A stretch of 64,000 nucleotides of DNA. Source: Sepiola atlantica (taxonomy: Eukaryota; Mollusca; Cephalopoda; Sepiida; Sepiolidae). Made by a program: the position numbers and the translations under genes. Positions within the stretch are counted from its first letter, which is position 1; the number at the start of each line of letters is the position of its first letter. The notes beneath the pieces are model-generated. The model saw only the letters and a list, made by a program, of their open reading frames with translations, was not told the DNA's origin and did no database searches. Below are positions 34,340 to 45,829 of the stretch, piece after piece. The stretch is from assembly GCA_963556195.1 (NCBI GenBank), contig OY744519.1, forward strand, positions 109,859,032 to 109,923,031. Direction: 5' to 3'.

Positions 34340-34860
34340 TCGACAAACACTCCCCCCCTCACACACACATAACCTGCACAAACTTTTTAATAGAAATTCC
34401 ATTAAGGTTAGCTACTCCACTGCCCCATCAATAAGAAAAATCATCTCTGCAGAACCCAAAGCAACTACAAACGCAGGCTGCTCATGCCAGGACAAAAACA
34501 ACTGCCCCCTAGAGGGGAATTGCAAAATCGATTCATTCGTATACGAAGCCACCGTCACAAACCAGACTACCGGTAGAGCAGAAAAATACATTGGCATGAC
34601 GCAGGGAAGCTTCAAGCAAAGATTATACGTACACAGAAACACCTTCAGATACAAAAACAAGGCAAATACGACATTCGCGAACCGAATATGGCAACTTAAA
34701 GAAGAAAATACACCCTTCACCATTAAATGGAAAGTAATTGAGAGAAAACCATCCTTCTCTCCAGCCATAAATAGATGCCCTCTGTGTGACGCTGAAAATA
34801 CCATATTTCAAGGGCCATCATTACCCAAATACAGTCTGTTTGAATATTTGCGATGAAATC
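34340..34860 (+). pseudogene. Penelope-like C-terminus, GIY-YIG type
   Basis: Plus strand: IKVSYSTAPSIRKIISAEP, then CSCQDKNNCPLEGNC, FVYEATV and KYIGMTQGSFKQRLYVHRN. IWQLKEENTPFTIKWKVIE follows, and finally CPLCDAENTIF. This is the complete order of the Penelope-like linker and GIY-YIG endonuclease, with the Y-I-G strand, the catalytic-helix R/H and a terminal C-x2-C. About 90 codons are open from 34596. The RT upstream is missing, and the nearby family D hammerhead is on the opposite strand. Confidence 0.75.
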
Positions 34861-35740
34861 TTTAAGGGATGCATCCACTCATAAACTGGATTTACCGATA
34901 CACATAAAAGCCTAGCTACTCCCCCCTCTGCCAAATACATAACCCCATAATTGGCCCATTAAATACCGATTTCCACTCCAGAAAATTTTCCCAACTATCA
35001 CCCCTCACAAATATAAATAAAATAAAAAAATACGAACAAATACCTTAATCAACCCATATCCACACTACTTTTCAAGAACAATAATTTCAAAATATTTCAA
35101 AATATTTCTCCAGTCATTAAGAGGGAAACACCCCTATTTCACAACATTATTATTATTCCCATAAGTCCCCACCATTTCTCGGTCATAATACTAATATCCC
35201 ACATCTCCCAAACAGATTCAATTAGACGGTTTCAAACCATTTAAAACCCCTACAGAGTCACTGCCCTTAGACCGCCCGAATGATACCTTTATTTAAATTT
35301 CTCCGGGATTGATTTAAAGTCCTTTAATCCAGGTTTTAAACACGAAATTAATTAATGTTGTTCCTTTTAAACACCTTTAATCCTTAAACCCATATTCACT
35401 CTCACTAATTCCTTTAGAACACACATCATCAAACCCCAAAACAGTAAGGGCCAAATATACGAAACTCATATTGACTCACGGGATTTATATAGAAATATTT
35501 TCATTTTTATTTTTATTTTTATTTTTGTTTTTTTTATATATTTTTCTATATATTTTTTTATATCTCTTTTTTAATCTCCTCCGGTTTAAATCTCAACTGT
35601 CACGTTTCACCCCCCCCCCTCCCTTTTTTCAAACCTTATTAAACCTTCCTTACACTAAATTTAAACAAACATACACAACACTCTAAGCAAATAACGCGTC
35701 CAAACGAGAGTGACACGTGGCTTTGCATTTCCGAAACAGA
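34861..35740. other. Unrecognised, pyrimidine-rich in part
   Basis: C/T-rich on the plus strand with a (TTTTTA)n-like run near 35500-35570 and a poly-C at about 35610. It may be the 3' flank of the PLE fragment. Confidence 0.4.
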
Positions 35741-35744
35741 TGAC

Positions 35745-35826
35745 AACAGAAGCTGAAGAGAGCCGGATGGCTAAGTCCTTCCGTGTTTGAAACCGACGGT
35801 ACGAATGTTATACTAATTTTTCTGTA

Positions 35827-35864
<38 letters not shown>

Positions 35865-35960
35865 TGTAACTTTCTACACTGATGAAAGCAGTAAGCTTGG
35901 CATGCTGGCGTCTGCAGGAAATAATAATTGAATATTTATTTATAAATATTGTTATAAAAG
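35745..35960 (+). mobile_element. tRNA-SINE family A copy split by (TA)n
   Basis: The head reads GGATGGCTAAGTCC (A-box-like) and GACGGTACGAATG (B-box-like). A (TA)n of about 15 units at 35831-35859 follows, then GAAATTGTAACTTTCTACA and the hammerhead-like tail. Compared with 36135-36300, the microsatellite lies between head and tail. Confidence 0.65.
35873..35918 (+). ncRNA. Hammerhead motif (SINE A, copy 2; GAAAC lost)
   Basis: CTGATGA at 35879-35885, perfect stem II AAGC-AGTAA-GCTT, and cleavage triplet GTC at 35910-35912. CTACA and TGCAG pair at four of five positions as stem I. The GAAAC box has become GGCAT, so this copy should be inactive. Confidence 0.55.
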
Positions 35961-36134
35961 TCCTTTTAAGAAACTAAAGTTGAGCATTGTCCGGGATGTT
36001 AAAAATAGACAGTTACTTAGCTTTAAAGCAAGGTTCCAGAAAATGTTCGTTGAACCTTCTCGATAGTTTTCTGTCTGTTGCCTGTTTCCTCATGACACAA
36101 ATACAACTTAATTTCCCCTTAATCACGTGATGAT

Positions 36135-36289
36135 TTCCGGTGGATAGAGCGATAGCTTACAGAGTCTAGGCTGACTCTGTGAACGAGGTTCGCGCCCTAA
36201 GACTGTCTGAAATTGTCTCTTCCTACACTGATGAGAACAATAAGCTTGAAACGCCGGCATCTGTAGGTAATAATAATTTGATATTTATT

Positions 36290-36300
<11 letters not shown>
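36135..36300 (+). mobile_element. tRNA-SINE family A copy, best preserved
   Basis: The head has GGTGGATAGAGCGATAG (A-box region, tRNA-like start) and GAGGTTCGCGCCC (B box, about 36185-36197). About 30 bp later the hammerhead tail begins, then TAATAATTTGATATTTATTT and a (TA)n at 36296-36355. Total about 165 bp. The pol III-type promoter would be internal. Confidence 0.75.
36222..36267 (+). ncRNA. Hammerhead ribozyme motif (SINE A, copy 3)
   Basis: CCTACA (36222-36227) pairs perfectly with TGTAGG (36262-36267) as stem I. CTGATGA is at 36228-36234, GAAAC at 36248-36252, GCCGGC is the palindromic stem III, and the cleavage triplet reads ATC where GTC is usual. Stem II (GAAC-loop-GCTT) has one mismatch and one G-U. 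Confidence 0.7.

Positions 36301-36355
<55 letters not shown>
36296..36355. repeat. (TA)n microsatellite
   Basis: 30 TA units at the 3' end of the SINE. Confidence 0.95.
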
Positions 36356-36357
<2 letters not shown>

Positions 36358-36490
36358 TGAAGAATTTGTTCTAGAAGATTCAATATGTGCTTGTAAAACT
36401 TTGATTGTCTGAACAGCTGGAGAAAAGGCTGCCAAAAATGAATCTCTTTATTGGAATATAAAGATATCGTCTGGAATCCGTTTCATTTAA

Positions 36491-36510
36491 TCTCTCTCTC
36501 TCTTTCTATC

Positions 36511-36568
<58 letters not shown>
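36491..36568. repeat. (CT)n(TA)n microsatellite
   Basis: A CT-rich run then about 27 TA units. Confidence 0.95.
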
Positions 36569-36572
<4 letters not shown>

Positions 36573-36696
36573 TAGTCTATATATCTTTAGTTTTTATGGT
36601 TGATTTACTAGGTTATTATCATACTTATCCAGGGTGAACTGTTTGAAGTGCCTACAATTAAATCCTATCTCTCTGATTCAACAAGCCATTCTTATC

Positions 36697-37038
36697 ATCT
36701 GAGTACTTTCGGTGATATACACCCTTGTCAGAAGTATAGGCATATTTTTTTCTCTTCTTGTTTCTATTAATCGTCCTTAATTGAGACATATTTATCGCAG
36801 TCCAGTTGAAATTTGTCTTGATGTTATCGACGGTTAATGTTGATATGCCGCTGTCTGCAGCACGCGGTTACGTGAATAAGGTAGTTTGAAAAGTCACACA
36901 TGGAAGCGTTGCTGAAGACGAATTTCAACTTGACTGTGATAAATATGTCTCAATCAAGGAGGATTAAACGAAACAAGAAGAGAAAAAAATATGCTTATAC
37001 TTCTGACAAGGGTGTATATCACCGAAAGTACTCAGGTT
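36697..37038. mobile_element. Foldback element with ~120-bp arms
   Basis: 36697-36815 and 36917-37038 are inverted near-identical copies sharing GAGTACTTTCGGTGATATAC and TTGTCAGAAGTATAGGC-type blocks, with about 100 bp between. No coding content. Confidence 0.85.
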
Positions 37039-37274
37039 TTTAAAGTAAATGAATAATTTATTTTATAAAACATAAATAAATTGCGGTGTCCAGGTTTTCA
37101 AAATATTTTTTTTAAATATTCTCCTTTATATATATATAAATTCCCGAAACAGTTTTTCATGGTAAACAACTGATGATCCCTTAAAATAGTGTTAGAAACT
37201 AACTAATATAATAACTGTAAAAAATAAATTGACTTACATGAGTGGTTTTCCACTGGAAGACTTGAGACTATAAG

Positions 37275-37305
<31 letters not shown>

Positions 37306-37330
37306 TAGTTTTAATGGTTGAGAAACTTCC

Positions 37331-37414
<84 letters not shown>
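37275..37414. repeat. Poly-T, 35-bp block and (TA)n
   Basis: A T-run at 37275-37302, then TATAGTTTTAATGGTTGAG to the (TA)n at 37335-37414. The 35-bp block matches 21808-21840 in inverse, and there too it touches a (TA)n. Confidence 0.85.
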
Positions 37415-37419
<5 letters not shown>

Positions 37420-37671
37420 CTATATACTTTGGTAATTTCTCTCTCTCTCTATATATATATATATATCGATTTCCATGCGTGAAATGGTAAAATAGACTAG
37501 ACTATGAAGACTTTATAGAGCAACAAATCAATTTTTAATGCTTGACGTTGTGACATTTTGTTTTTATTTCTTTGTGTTTCATCAAAAGGCTACTACATAG
37601 TGAATAAACTTTTATCTTTTTCATCTATAAAGATTTACTTGTAGGTGTTAATTTTGTTTGTAAGTCGGTTA

Positions 37672-38058
37672 TATTCGTCTGCAATATATAATTTGCTTTA
37701 TAACATGTCATGAGAAAGTAATAATTCCTAAGCTACATTCAAATACCATTACTCGTTTTTATGAAAGTGAGTTCACACATATGTGTCTATGTGTATTTTT
37801 GTTTCCGTCTGTCTATGTGATTATATGTGTCTATGTGTATATATATGTTTGTGTACGTATATGTACGTGTATATGTATGGTTGTATATGGTGTGTGTCTA
37901 TATGTGTCTGTATGTGTGTGTTTGTACCTATGTATGTTAGTGTGCATTATATTTGTCTGCTGTATATAATTTGCTTTATGACATGTTATGAGTCAGTAAT
38001 AATTCCGAGGCTTGATTCAAAAGTTGTTACTTGTTTTTATGAAGGTGAGTTTTTCTAA
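37672..38058 (+). repeat. ~105-bp direct duplication around a GT-rich tract
   Basis: 37672-37775 and 37945-38058 are direct copies sharing TATAATTTGCTTTAT, AGTAATAATTCC and TTTTTATGAA(A/G)GTGAG. The GT-rich spacer 37776-37944 produces long cysteine/valine open frames that are not genes. Confidence 0.75.
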
Positions 38059-38807
38059 ATGTCTCCTCAGGATAAAAAAATTGTACAAGTTTGCGTTCAT
38101 AAATCATCATGGCTAATAAGCAGCTGAAGAAATAATACAAATTTGTCAGTTTTATATCGCCCAGGGGATCCGCAGAAATGAATTATTGTTAAAGATGGCT
38201 TATTCGCCTCTTATGTTGAAGAAGCAACGCGTTGGCAGTGAGGTCTGCAGACAAGTTTCTTATTTATCTGATTGTGTCAGCAGCAGTAGATCCCTTACCC
38301 CTGTCCTCACAAGGGTTTACCCATCAAGGAAACTCATGTCAAACAGTTGGATTAGCAATATCTTGTTTAGCCAAGCACAATTCCTCAGCAAAAACATCTG
38401 TGCTCATGTGATGCCTCTCCTGACATGACACTTCTTTTTCCCCTGATGTGACAAGATTATGGCTTATTCTTGTGAGACAATTCTCAAGAACAATCTGTTT
38501 CTTTTTGTCAAAGATTCGTCGTGTGGAATCTCCCTTGTTCGTGATAAGCCTTGCAGACTTAGCATAAATAAAGCCGTGTTCTTGTTTATTGTTTCTGTAA
38601 AATGTTCCTAGTTCAGTGTAAACGGAAATACAATGTTAGGCAAATGTATTTATCAACCTTTTCTACATAGGCTTCATCTTTACATAATGCTCTATTAAAC
38701 TGTGTTAACACAAAGCGATTCATTTTAAGCAATTCAAATTTATAATTAATATCCACCAAATCTATTTATATCTATGTCTCTACCTCTCACTTTCTCTCTC
38801 TCTTTTT

Positions 38808-38810
<3 letters not shown>
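38059..38810. other. No recognisable feature
   Basis: Slightly less AT-rich than its neighbours. The 80-codon frame at 38186-38428 shows no family signature, start context or exon structure that I could support. Confidence 0.4.
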
Positions 38811-38811
<1 letters not shown>

Positions 38812-38850
<39 letters not shown>

Positions 38851-39063
38851 TAGATACTGTATATTACATATTTCAGCAATGTACCGCGGTTTCATCCAAA
38901 AAGGCAGATTTAGACATCTTTAGTGAATCTCTGTGCCCAGTGGAATCATCGGCAAGCTGAAATGATTGTAGTCAGAGATTTACTAAAGATGTCTAAATCT
39001 GCCTTTTTGGATGAAACCGCGGTACATTGCTGAAATATGTGATATACAGTATCTAAATAAATT
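38812..39063. mobile_element. Foldback element with ~85-bp arms next to (TA)n
   Basis: After (TA)n at 38812-38841, arms 38842-38928 and 38976-39063 are almost perfect inverted copies containing CAATGTACCGCGGTTTCATC and AAAAAGGCAGATTTAGACAT. The spacer is about 48 bp. Confidence 0.9.
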
Positions 39064-39127
39064 ATATTAGCTCTCTTATATGATCGAGCATTTTATTTGA
39101 TTTCTTTTCATATACAACCTGACACAC

Positions 39128-39400
<273 letters not shown>

Positions 39401-39867
39401 ATTTTTTTTATATAACATTAGTTTTTTATTCAGTAATATAAAGGAAAAGAAAAGAAAGTCCCAGCTAAACTCTTTGAGTTATTTTTTAAAATTATATTTC
39501 TAGTAAATGTATATGAGATAGGAAGGGGGAGAGGAAAGGGGAGAGGAAGGGAGAGAGAGGGAGAAAAGACAGAGGGAGTTACACATGAAAACAGAATATT
39601 TGAACTTCTCAGAGTTTTTTTATAGACGCAAGTAGATTTTTACATCGACATGTTACATTTTTGATGAGACAGTTTTCTTAAGGCAGGAGACAATTTGGCA
39701 ACAAATGTCTTCAAATGCGCCAGTGAGTCTATAGATGTCTTTGCAGTTATTTTCTTACAGATTTGAACTTTTTTTTGTATTTATGACAAGGATGTTTATT
39801 GCTGATTGAATAAATAAGCCAATTTTTCTTTTAATTCGTGTTTTTAAACAAAGAGTTTTAGGTTCGA
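39401..39867. other. No recognisable feature
   Basis: Includes a GA-rich stretch at about 39515-39580. Confidence 0.5.
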
Positions 39868-40440
39868 TTGTACTATAGGGGCCTTTAGATTTTCTCGCCC
39901 ATTCCGCTCGGTATTCACCCAAATGTTCGATAAAATCGATTTTTTGGGTGAAATAGTACATTTTGTCCCGACAAAAATTATAATTTATTTTTAGCATATA
40001 TCAAATTGAACAGTTATGCCACATTTTTACCCGTCATCTTTTCGGCAACATTTTGCTATTCTTAAATCCACAACTAGTATGTTTGAACCTTTTCACCTTT
40101 GCTTTTAAATTCGTTAAATTCCGTAAAAACTTGATTTTGTAAATAGAATGTTCAAAGTTTTTTTTGTGTGTGTAATACACTGTTAAAGCAGTAAAAATAT
40201 CTTTAGTCCGAGGAAAAAATATCTTTAGTCCAACGAATAAAGACAATAAAAACTAACATGGCCGCCAGCGAGTAAAATCTGGAATTAAAGTTAGATACTC
40301 AACATTTAAAAAAGTAAATGAGAATTTTATTTCAAGACCAAAAATACAATTAAGACCAACAATCAGTTTCATCCAAAATTTGGGCGAATACCAAGCGAAA
40401 TGAGCGAAAAAAAAAACGGTCCTTATTCTACAATTAAAGA
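39868..40440. repeat. Family E copies in inverted arrangement
   Basis: 40255-40440 (plus) carries ATGGCCGCCAGCG, GAATTTTATTTC and TTTCATCCAAAATTTGGGCG. 39868-39935 is the reverse complement of its end (about 40370-40440). A doubled AAAATATCTTTAGTCC lies at about 40189-40232. Confidence 0.6.
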
Positions 40441-41480
40441 AATGTTTAAACTTAATAAAATTTTAATTTAAAAAAGAGAAAATAATTAGACTTTCTGACT
40501 AATTTGTTGTTATTTTAGAACCGAAAGTAGATTAGATTACTTTGTTTATCTTAAAAAATCTATTATCGAATATTAATATTGTAAACAGTTTGTTTTTGTT
40601 AGAGATTTCAAATATAGACGTTTTCACTATTTTTATTCGAATTTTTAATTTTAATAAATATTTTTGCCCGACTTAGGAAAACTTGCTCCAGTTAATTTTT
40701 CGGGGGACGAATATTTGACCCAATGTTTTTTCAACTCCCAAGGTCCAGGCCAGCTATTTTGTATGAAATTTTAAGGCATTAAATGGATTACTGAATTGTT
40801 TATTGACAATTTATTGATATATTTTGGCCAACTTATGAAAAATAGTTTTTTTTATTCAATCTTTAAAAAATAAACTTCATTGTTTTTTTCGCCCCAAATT
40901 GTACTATTGAAAAGAAATGGATGAATCGATTTGTTTGAAAGTACTTGCGCGTTTCTCTGTGGTAAATAATAATATACATTATACAACATAGTTACGTTCG
41001 TAAAACAAACACATATTAAACAACAACACGACGATTAATGTTGCTCTGGCTGCCTCTCCTCACTCAGAGAAATGTTTTCTTTAAATAAAAATAATCACGA
41101 ATAATATTTAAAAGTAAAACTTTATTTACTTAAAAATAAATATAATTTCCCTTCCAAAATAAATAGAAAAAATATCGGTTCAAATTTTCCTCCCCTGAAA
41201 AAATAGGTTGTTAATGTAATGAAAATTAAACTTGTTTTAAAATACTTTAGGGAGTTTTCTATTTTTTTATACCTCAGGAAACGAAAATTTACATATAATC
41301 CTATACTTCATCCGACATGTTCTCCTATAACCCTTGGCACATCTCAAAATATTAGCGAGATTTTGTCAAATATTATCTTACGGTCTTACACTTGAAGTGC
41401 CATCCCCACCCATATTGACGAGATCTATTCACGCTCACCCCTATCCTTCGACCACCCATTGGTAGAATAGAACGTTTATG
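40441..41480. other. No recognisable feature
   Basis: AT-rich, non-coding in my reading. Confidence 0.5.
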
Positions 41481-41489
41481 AAAGAAGGT

Positions 41490-41654
41490 ACATTTTCATT
41501 ATGGAGTGCTAAAAAGGAGCCGCTCCTTTTTTATAGGAGTTTGAGCTGGAGCGGTTCCTTTTTGAAAATGGGGAGCGTGAGAGGAGCCAGCTCCAATTTT
41601 GGGCGTTGGAGCAAGAGCGGGAAAAGCTACAAAAGTAGTGGAGCGCTTAAAGCC

Positions 41655-41657
<3 letters not shown>
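41490..41657 (-). mobile_element. hAT-like terminal fragment (copy 2)
   Basis: On the minus strand it starts CAGGGCTTTAAGCGCTCC and runs through many GCTCC/GGAGC subterminal repeats. A CAGGG-type terminus with clustered short subterminal repeats is typical of hAT transposons. The other end and any transposase are absent, and a (TA)n begins immediately at 41658. Confidence 0.55.

Positions 41658-41699
<42 letters not shown>
41658..41699. repeat. (TA)n microsatellite
   Basis: About 21 TA units between the hAT-like end and a family D copy. Confidence 0.95.
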
Positions 41700-41702
<3 letters not shown>

Positions 41703-41870
41703 ATTAAGGCAAAGTTTGCATCCACAGGGTAAAAAAATCAAGAGGATCTTAACTCAAAAATAAAAAGAGCTGTTTAATAGTTATACATTTTTTATTCATA
41801 CAAACATTATTTGTCTACACATTTGCAAAACATGTTTTTCCACTTAATGAATATATATAAATATACATAT
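41700..41870. mobile_element. Dispersed family D copy starting at (TA)n
   Basis: Shares CATCCACAGGGTA, AAAAAGAGCTGTTTAATAGT and TATTCATACAAACATTATTTG with 34079 and 62178. The minus-strand hammerhead is reduced to AAAC, ACAT...ATGT and GTA followed by GAC; CTGANGA has been lost. Confidence 0.5.
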
Positions 41871-41939
41871 ATATATATATATATAAATAGTATAAAAATA
41901 TAGTTATATATTAATTTGTGAAGTAAATACCAAATTTTA

Positions 41940-42260
41940 AAATGGCGCTAGTTTATAAAAGAATAACGTGACTGCAGCAATGACTCATTACCTCTATACT
42001 ATCCTGGCAAGGTCAAGGTCATCTTTTGTTTATTTAATCCACTTAGAAGTAAAAAAAACGTCAACATCTTTTTTAAACAAAAAGAGAAAAAGTCATTGGC
42101 CGAACAAATAATAGGTAGTGAGGTGATAATAAAAGCAAGGCCACTGATTAGTTGGAATTTGAGTAGGCACTGCTTTGCTATAAAAACAATTCTAGAATGT
42201 AAATCCATGCATTTAGCCCGATGATTTCTCTCGAATCAAACACAAACGCTTGCCTAGCTT
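41940..42260. other. No recognisable feature
   Basis: Unique-looking sequence with short open frames only. Confidence 0.45.
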
Positions 42261-42321
42261 ACTTTCTATATGTATATATTTATAATACTATTACTATATA
42301 TATATTATTTATTTATTTGTA

Positions 42322-42355
42322 ACACACACACACATATATATATATATATATGTAG

Positions 42356-42410
<55 letters not shown>
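42322..42410. repeat. (CA)n(TA)n compound microsatellite
   Basis: CA units, a short TA run, TGTAGATTA, then about 26 TA units at 42359-42410. Confidence 0.95.
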
Positions 42411-42412
<2 letters not shown>

Positions 42413-43559
42413 TCCCGTCATACAAATGTTAGCGAACTGCTTGACAAATAGATTTAAAGAATTTAGGAGAATTGTGAAAGCAAATAGCAAGTCAGACAAA
42501 CCCCTGCCATTAATCTATTTTCATAATGAGACGTTTTCTCCCTTTGTTTCTTTATGTCTTTTTTCCGATTTATACGTTTTTTATTCCTTTTTTCTTTTAA
42601 AATCTTTCCAGCTTGAGATATTGTCTTTCTTTTTTTTTTCTTTTTATAACTTCCCAATTAATATGCGATCTAAATGAATAAATGCTAAAGTGTTTTTTCA
42701 TTTGCTATCAAAATGGATGTATCTTATTTAAATCAATGACACAACATAGTACTCTGAAATACTATATATGATATATACGTACGTGCAAAAATGGCTGTGT
42801 CTTATACGGACTATGGGTATTAAAACGTGCTTATCATAATTATTGTAATTAGTTTCTATTTAAATTTTGATTGTGTTTAAAAGATAAAAGCTTAAAGTTT
42901 CTCTCGAAAAGAATGTAATTTTACTCGTGAAAATAAATTAAATAATGCAAACTGTTCCCACGTCGTCTAAAAAGTACAAAAAATCAGTGAAATTAAACTT
43001 TAAGGAATTCGTTAAAAATCTCATTGAAAGATAAATATCAATTTTCTGGAACTATTTCAAAGATAATTTGTAAATTAAAATCTTAAGGCACTGAATTAAA
43101 AAAATGCACATACTTTTTACTAAAAAATTGCATAGTTATCCAAAAAATGTCAGAGTAATGATAAAATCTGTAAGCGATGGCAAGATTAGTAGCGACATTC
43201 ATAGATTATATAAGAGCTCATAATCACAATAATATATCATTTTATTATTTTTACTTTTATAAAAAAGATATGGTTTTGTAATAGTCTATAGATTGTATAA
43301 TTATTATACCAGATTTTCTTTATTTTTTACTTATTAATGCCATTTAATATTTCATTTAGCTCAATGAGATTTTATTTCGAAATGTGATATTAAAATTCTT
43401 TAAATATCGACCAATATATCTTACTTTTAACCGTTTCATTTTGTTTTAAACGAGTTTTTTTCATAAAAAATGTTCAAAATTTATTTTGTATCAAAAATTT
43501 TGTTTTTTTACGTGATAAGACTTTTTATGTCATAACATATTTTTGGTGCACGGAAAAAT
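42411..43559. other. No recognisable feature
   Basis: AT-rich, with no coding or repeat signature found. Confidence 0.5.
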
Positions 43560-43725
43560 AATATGACCGCCAGCGATTAAAACATTAAATAAAAATTAGA
43601 TTCTCAAAACTATAAAAAGTAAATTAGAATTTTATTCTAGGATAAGAAATACAATTAAGACCAACAATTAATTTAATCCAAAATTTGAGCAAAATAGACG
43701 AAATGAAAACGAGGCTGTTTACATT
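43560..43725 (+). repeat. Dispersed repeat family E, copy 3
   Basis: Shares ATGACCGCCAGCGATTAAAA, TTAGAATTTTATTCT, TACAATTAAGACCAACAAT and TTAATCCAAAATTTGAGC with 40255-40440. Confidence 0.65.
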
Positions 43726-44689
43726 TCTTTGTCATATAAACACACACAATGCATTTATTGATTTTAGTATTATCAGTAGTAGTAGTAGCTTTAGTAATAG
43801 TGGTAGTAGTAGTAACATTTTTATAAGATACATACTTACATATATTCAAAAAAGTATTAAGTCCAAACATGTTAACTCCAAAAAGTTAATTGTTTTCTAT
43901 TCCCATAACTTCAGCCGTGTAAACTGCATTTTCACACTTATTACTATGCCAATATGTTTTTGATTGCTTTCAAGTCTGACTTGCTTGCACTTATTACTGG
44001 TTCCAAGTGTTTGTCAGTATTAAGAAAACATCTTTGTACATATATACTTAAAAATATTAATAGCAGTGTAAATAAAAGTTCTCTTTTAGTGAAATTGATA
44101 GGAAAACACACAAAAATCTACTGAAATATAAAGAATAAAAAGAATAATAGTCATCCAAAAATATAAGTAAACTCTAAATTGAATTTATTGACCAAACAGT
44201 AATAGACAGCCCCCAAGATACGAAAAAGTATTGACTTATTTTCCAACACGACTATCTACATTGGAAAATAGACTTGCAGTAGATGTGTATTCAGCTTTCA
44301 TAGAGTCTTATGTTAAAATATTGTTTTTCATCTGATGATGTTTTCCTAATTGAATTATAAACCTCATGATTTTCCATTTGTATTTTTCCATCGAGTACTC
44401 CAATCATGTGAATCACCATTGACATATTTGTATGATCTTATTTTTTGTTACTTTCTCAAGAATAGAAAGAAAGTATTCATTGAAAACGGTTCAGCTAGAA
44501 AGTTATGACACTTTTAGGCTTACAAGTATTCTTGTAACATTTCTAACAGATCTTTGCCCATGCTTAACCCTTTATGTGCAGTCGAACAGATATGCTATAT
44601 TATGTTTTGGAATTTTTTAGATGAGGATTGATAATTTGTATTATTTGTACTACTGTTCTCATCTTGTTTCCATCGATGTAACATTTATG
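43726..44689. other. No recognisable feature
   Basis: A short (GTA)n-like stretch near 43775-43815. Otherwise unrecognised. Confidence 0.5.
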
Positions 44690-45012
44690 CCTCCCCCCCA
44701 CATTTACAACAAAAAACTCGTTTAACTACAACCATTGTAAATAATTTTTCTTTCTGTACCTAAAACTAAACAAAACTTCCATGAGTAAAGTTTCTTTCTA
44801 AGAACTACCCGTCTGTGGAACACAATACTACGGGGATGCTTCCCACCTGACTACAACATGGTCGTTTTCAAGTCCAATGTGAACAAATTCTTGTTGAGTC
44901 TTAAATAATCAAATTCCGCCCAGTTTCAACTATCGTTACCAATTCTCACCGTCCTCCTGACAAACTCATTAACCCTTATCCTCGAGTGGCCTTTGGGCCT
45001 TGATAAGTGGTG
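44690..45012 (+). mobile_element. LINE 3' end, family F (plus copy)
   Basis: Reads RLWNTILRGCFPPDYNMVVF then KSNVNKFLL, the last residues of a Jockey/CR1-type RT polyprotein. A 3' UTR follows, ending ATTAACCCTTATCCTCGAGT and GGCCTTGATAAGTGGTGACT. At least four more 3' ends of this family lie at 45830, 49670, 53495 and 55008, all on the minus strand. Confidence 0.75.
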
Positions 45013-45019
45013 ACTCGTT

Positions 45020-45255
45020 TGTACACGTCGACCTTCTTCACGTGCGTCTTGTTGAACTCAGGAATCAATACAGAAATTTCGAACTGAACCATTTATTTAA
45101 TCAACTGGGGTAGATTGTTCTCGTTTTGTCAGCCATGACTGGATAGAATTCTTAAGTAATTTTAATTTGTTCTTAGTATCACCTGTAGTAAGGATTGAAC
45201 TTGTCACTTAGAACTTATTACTTAAAACTTTATCCATTGCGCCACATGTCTATGT
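45020..45255 (-). mobile_element. tRNA-SINE family B copy with clear A and B boxes
   Basis: Minus strand from 45255: TGGCGCAATGG (A box, 45234-45244), then AGTTCAATCCT (B box, about 45190-45200). The family B body follows, with GTCATGGCTGACAAAACGAG and CGAAATTTCTGTA. The tail end GAAGAAGGTCGAC is truncated at the LINE tail ending near 45012. Confidence 0.75.
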
Positions 45256-45829
45256 TACTACAGGCGATACGAGTTAAGCATAGGGATGCTATTGAAAACA
45301 AAGCCTTATATTAAGATCAAACAACTTTTCTTAAACAAAATTTTATCCCATTCTTGTATCATTTTTGTATTAGAGTTACTTTTTCAATACTATTGTGGGG
45401 TCTGCATTCACACTGGATTTCGAATAACAGCAAAGATAAAGTTTTACTTTATTTTATTTATAACTTGATAATTGCAAATTATAGAAAAAAATAAAATAAA
45501 AAAATAAGAATAAAAGTGGAAATATGGAGTTCAGGGACTGCAGGCGGGAGTGCCCTGTGGTTCATATTCAATGTCTGCCAGTAATCACATAAAACAGGAT
45601 TTAGGAGTTAAAATATTTATTTCCTATTTAGTTCATGAATCTTGGGGAGCCCTGATCAATTGTGGTCTTGTATGCGTGACATCACAATCATATGTGATTT
45701 CATAGTCTCAGTATCCCACCTAATTGTTTAACATTCACAGTGTTTCAGAATCCACTCAAGTTTTCATAAAATCACTTCATTGATAATTTGATTCTTTTGA
45801 AAATTCTAACAAACATATGTAAGTTTTTT
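45256..45829. other. No recognisable feature
   Basis: AT-rich, non-coding in my reading. Confidence 0.5.

Noticed and set aside
36135..36200. Genuine tRNA gene
   Set aside because: A and B boxes are present but no cloverleaf closes, and the same head recurs with the same non-tRNA tail at other loci, so it is a SINE head. The same holds for 45190-45255, 58238-58312 and 59095-59163.
37781..38058. Cysteine- and valine-rich frames as a secreted peptide or toxin
   Set aside because: They translate a degenerate GT-rich tract in two frames at once, with no signal peptide or cysteine framework of a known family.
38186..38428. 80-codon frame in a less AT-rich stretch as a host exon
   Set aside because: No family signature, no convincing splice sites and no neighbouring exons.
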